Assembly: GCA_017557265.1 (NCBI GenBank)
Contig: JAFZAM010000057.1
Location: forward strand, 1-14,519
DNA length: 14,519 nt
Direction: 5' to 3'
Source of the DNA: Oscillospiraceae bacterium
GTDB lineage: Bacteria > Bacillota > Clostridia > Oscillospirales > Oscillospiraceae
Each line of letters opens with the position of its first letter. Positions within the stretch are counted from its first letter, which is position 1. The notes below the pieces were generated by a model. That model did not search any database. It saw only the letters and a list, made by a program, of their open reading frames with translations, and had not been told where the DNA came from. Shown here in pieces: positions 12,863 through 14,519 of the stretch. A program made the position numbers and the translations under genes.

Positions 12863-14236
12863 ATGGCTAAAAACGACTTTACAAAGGGAAAGATGAGCGC
12901 GAACATCCTCCGGATGGCCGCGCCGATGACGCTTGCCCTGCTGATAAACGTCCTCTACAGCATCGTCGACCGCATATACATAGGCCACATGCCCGACGGC
13001 GGCACCTACGCGCTCGCGGGCATAGGGCTCGCCTTCCCGATAATCGCGGTCATAAGCGCGTTCCAGAGCCTCTTCTCCACGGGCGGCGCGCCGCTCTGCT
13101 CGATAGCGCGCGGCGAGGGCGACGTCGAAAAGGCCGAGCTCATCATGGGAAACTGCTACTCCATGCTGCTCATGACCGGCGCCGTGCTGACGGCGCTCTG
13201 CTTCGCGGTCAAGGCGCCCGTCCTGCGCCTCGTCGGCGCCGACGACGTGACGTTCGGCTACGCAAACGGCTACCTCTCAATATACGTCTGCGGGACCGTC
13301 CTCGTCATGACGGGGCTCGGCATGAACAACTTCATAAACTCGCAGGGCTTCGCGAAATTCGGCATGCTGACCGTCCTCGTCGGGGCGGTCGTCAACATCG
13401 CGCTCGACCCGCTCTTCATCTTCGTCTTCGATATGGGCGTGCGCGGGGCGGCGCTCGCGACGGTCATCGCGCAGGCCTGCTCTGCGGCGTGGGTCCTGAG
13501 GTTCCTGACGGGAAAGCGAGCAATTCTGAAGCTCCGGCTGAAGAACATGCGCGTCCGGCCGGAGATTATAGGCAGGGTCGTCGCGCTCGGCGTCTCCGGC
13601 TTTACGATGGCGGTCACGAACAGCGCCGTCGGCATGGTCAACAACGCCATGCTCCACGAGCTCGGCGGCAGCATCTACGTCAGCATAATGACGGTCATAA
13701 ACTCCATGCGCGAGCTGCTGCTGATGCCGATGATGGGCCTCAACAGCGGCACTCAGCCCGTCCTCGGCTATAACTACGGGGCGAAGGCGTACGGGCGCGT
13801 GCGCGAGGGCATAGGCCTCGTCACGGTCTACATCCTCGTCTACGCGCTTGCGGTCTGGGCCGTGCTGCTCGCCTTCCCCGCGGTCTTCATCCGCATCTTC
13901 AACAGCGACCCGGAGCTCATAGAAAAGGGCGTCCCCTGCATCCGGGTCTACTTCGCGATGGTCTTCTGCATGGCTTTCCAGAACGCGGGGCAGAACGTCT
14001 TCACGTCGCTCGGAAAGGCCAAGCAGGCGATATGCTTCTCGCTGCTGCGCAAGGCCGTCCTCGTGATCCCGCTCATATTCCTGCTGCCGCGGCTCTTCGG
14101 GCTCGGCGTCATGGGCGTCTTCGCGGCGGAGCCGGTCTCGGACGTGGTCGGCGGGCTCGCGTGCTTTCTGACGATGACGTTCACCGTCTGGCGAAAGCTC
14201 CCGAAGGACGGGGACGGGACGCTCGGCGCTTATTGA
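12863..14236 (+). CDS. MATE family efflux transporter
   Basis: A 457-residue membrane protein with about twelve hydrophobic segments in two related halves. It is of the multidrug and toxin extrusion type, which exports cationic or other small compounds by sodium or proton antiport. Family marks are VDRIYIGHM (35-43), GAPLCSIARGEGDVEKA (75-91), NIALDPLFIF (178-187) with GVRGAALAT (192-200) at the end of the first half, and GLNSGTQPVLGYNYGAKAYGRV (292-313) in the second half. The layout recalls MepA-like pumps of Clostridia. The ATG at 12863 has GGTGAT a few nt upstream and no better start is seen. It is divergent from the UroD-like operon and is followed by a strong terminator. The substrate cannot be told from sequence. 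Confidence 0.94.
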   Translation: MAKNDFTKGKMSANILRMAAPMTLALLINVLYSIVDRIYIGHMPDGGTYALAGIGLAFPIIAVISAFQSLFSTGGAPLCSIARGEGDVEKAELIMGNCYSMLLMTGAVLTALCFAVKAPVLRLVGADDVTFGYANGYLSIYVCGTVLVMTGLGMNNFINSQGFAKFGMLTVLVGAVVNIALDPLFIFVFDMGVRGAALATVIAQACSAAWVLRFLTGKRAILKLRLKNMRVRPEIIGRVVALGVSGFTMAVTNSAVGMVNNAMLHELGGSIYVSIMTVINSMRELLLMPMMGLNSGTQPVLGYNYGAKAYGRVREGIGLVTVYILVYALAVWAVLLAFPAVFIRIFNSDPELIEKGVPCIRVYFAMVFCMAFQNAGQNVFTSLGKAKQAICFSLLRKAVLVIPLIFLLPRLFGLGVMGVFAAEPVSDVVGGLACFLTMTFTVWRKLPKDGDGTLGAY

Positions 14237-14270
14237 CGCCGTCAGGCGGGTCATGCTCGAAAAAGCACAA

Positions 14271-14309
14271 AGCCGCCGTCCCGAAAGGCCGGGACGGCGG
14301 CTGTTTTTT
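14271..14309 (+). terminator. Rho-independent terminator after the MATE gene, probably bidirectional
   Basis: AGCCGCCGTCCCG, a 6-nt loop, CGGGACGGCGGCT, then G and six T (14304-14309). The stem has 12 perfect pairs plus a closing G-C. On the minus strand the hairpin is followed by TTTGTGCTTTTT, so it can also end the convergent oxidoreductase gene. The T-run overlaps the stop codon of that gene by one base. Confidence 0.92.
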
Positions 14310-14519
14310 CAAAGGTCCAGCGCGGCGTGGTAGGCGCGCCACGTCGCGCCCCGGATGATGTCCGGCTTGACGCAGTCGCCGATGAGTTCAACTATCGGCG
14401 CAGTACCGCGCAGGGCGTCGGCGATCTCGCTTCTCGGGCGAAGACCCGCCGCGCAGAGGACAGTATCCGCCTCAATGAGCAGCTTTTCCCCCGTACCGCT
14501 CTCGCATACGACGCCTTCG
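14309..14519 (-). CDS. NADH:flavin oxidoreductase / 2,4-dienoyl-CoA reductase-like enzyme (C-terminal fragment)
   Basis: Only the last 69 residues are in the window and the gene runs on past the right edge. Reading leftward from 14518, the frame gives VLCAAGLRPRSEIADALRG, then ELIGDCVKPDIIRGATW, then RAYHAALDL and a TGA stop at 14311-14309. The AGLRPRSE stretch and the IGDCxxPxxIxxA element followed by AYHAALDL are the usual end of the FAD/NAD(P)H-binding domain in the old-yellow-enzyme group with an added pyridine-nucleotide-disulfide-type domain (FadH, BaiCD/BaiH-like, enoate or trimethylamine reductases). Which substrate it reduces cannot be told. It converges on the MATE gene and shares the terminator. 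Confidence 0.82.
   Translation of the reverse strand, partial: EGVVCESGTGEKLLIEADTVLCAAGLRPRSEIADALRGTAPIVELIGDCVKPDIIRGATWRAYHAALDL

Overview
The window reads as a typical stretch of a GC-rich, anaerobic Firmicutes chromosome, most likely class Clostridia (Oscillospirales-like gut lineage). The evidence is the ftsE-ftsX-M23 peptidase-S41 peptidase gene order, a CdaR/PucR-type regulator, an orphan MsmX/UgpC sugar-transport ATPase, a DUF4830 protein, a formate/nitrite channel, a strong AGGAGG ribosome-binding-site pattern and sigma-A-type promoters in AT-rich gaps between GC-rich genes. The taxonomic call is inference; no rRNA is present. I see no transposase, phage gene, CRISPR array, tRNA or rRNA.

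Region 1 (1-5500, minus strand) is a five-gene operon read from right to left: CdaR/PucR-like regulator, ftsE, ftsX, a coiled-coil M23 murein hydrolase and an S41 carboxy-terminal protease. A single good promoter (TTGAAA-17-TATAGT) lies about 115 bp before the regulator. FtsEX is the known membrane ATPase that controls a coiled-coil peptidoglycan hydrolase, so this is a cell-envelope or division module. A very stable UNCG-type hairpin lies just before the ftsE ribosome binding site.

Region 2 (5500-7500, minus strand) holds the orphan sugar-ABC ATPase (msmX/ugpC type), with its own promoter, terminator and a LacI-family-like palindrome upstream, then an RsuA-type 16S rRNA pseudouridine synthase.

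Region 3 (7500-10800) is mixed: a DUF4830 protein (plus) that overlaps tail to tail with a formate/nitrite channel (minus), an unrecognised small membrane protein (minus), and a divergent plus-strand pair encoding a family 4 uracil-DNA glycosylase and a DUF3237 protein, closed by a strong terminator.

Region 4 (10800-14519) holds a minus-strand pair (uroporphyrinogen-decarboxylase-superfamily protein, then an alpha/beta hydrolase), divergent from a MATE efflux pump. The UroD-like gene has a consensus promoter with a perfect palindrome in its spacer. The MATE gene ends at a terminator shared with a convergent gene cut by the window edge, the C-terminus of an old-yellow-enzyme type NADH:flavin oxidoreductase.

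Most of this is ordinary core and accessory content. I find no convincing new multi-gene system. The items most worth checking are regulatory: palindromes and hairpins placed at promoters or ribosome binding sites, and the unassigned UroD-like protein.
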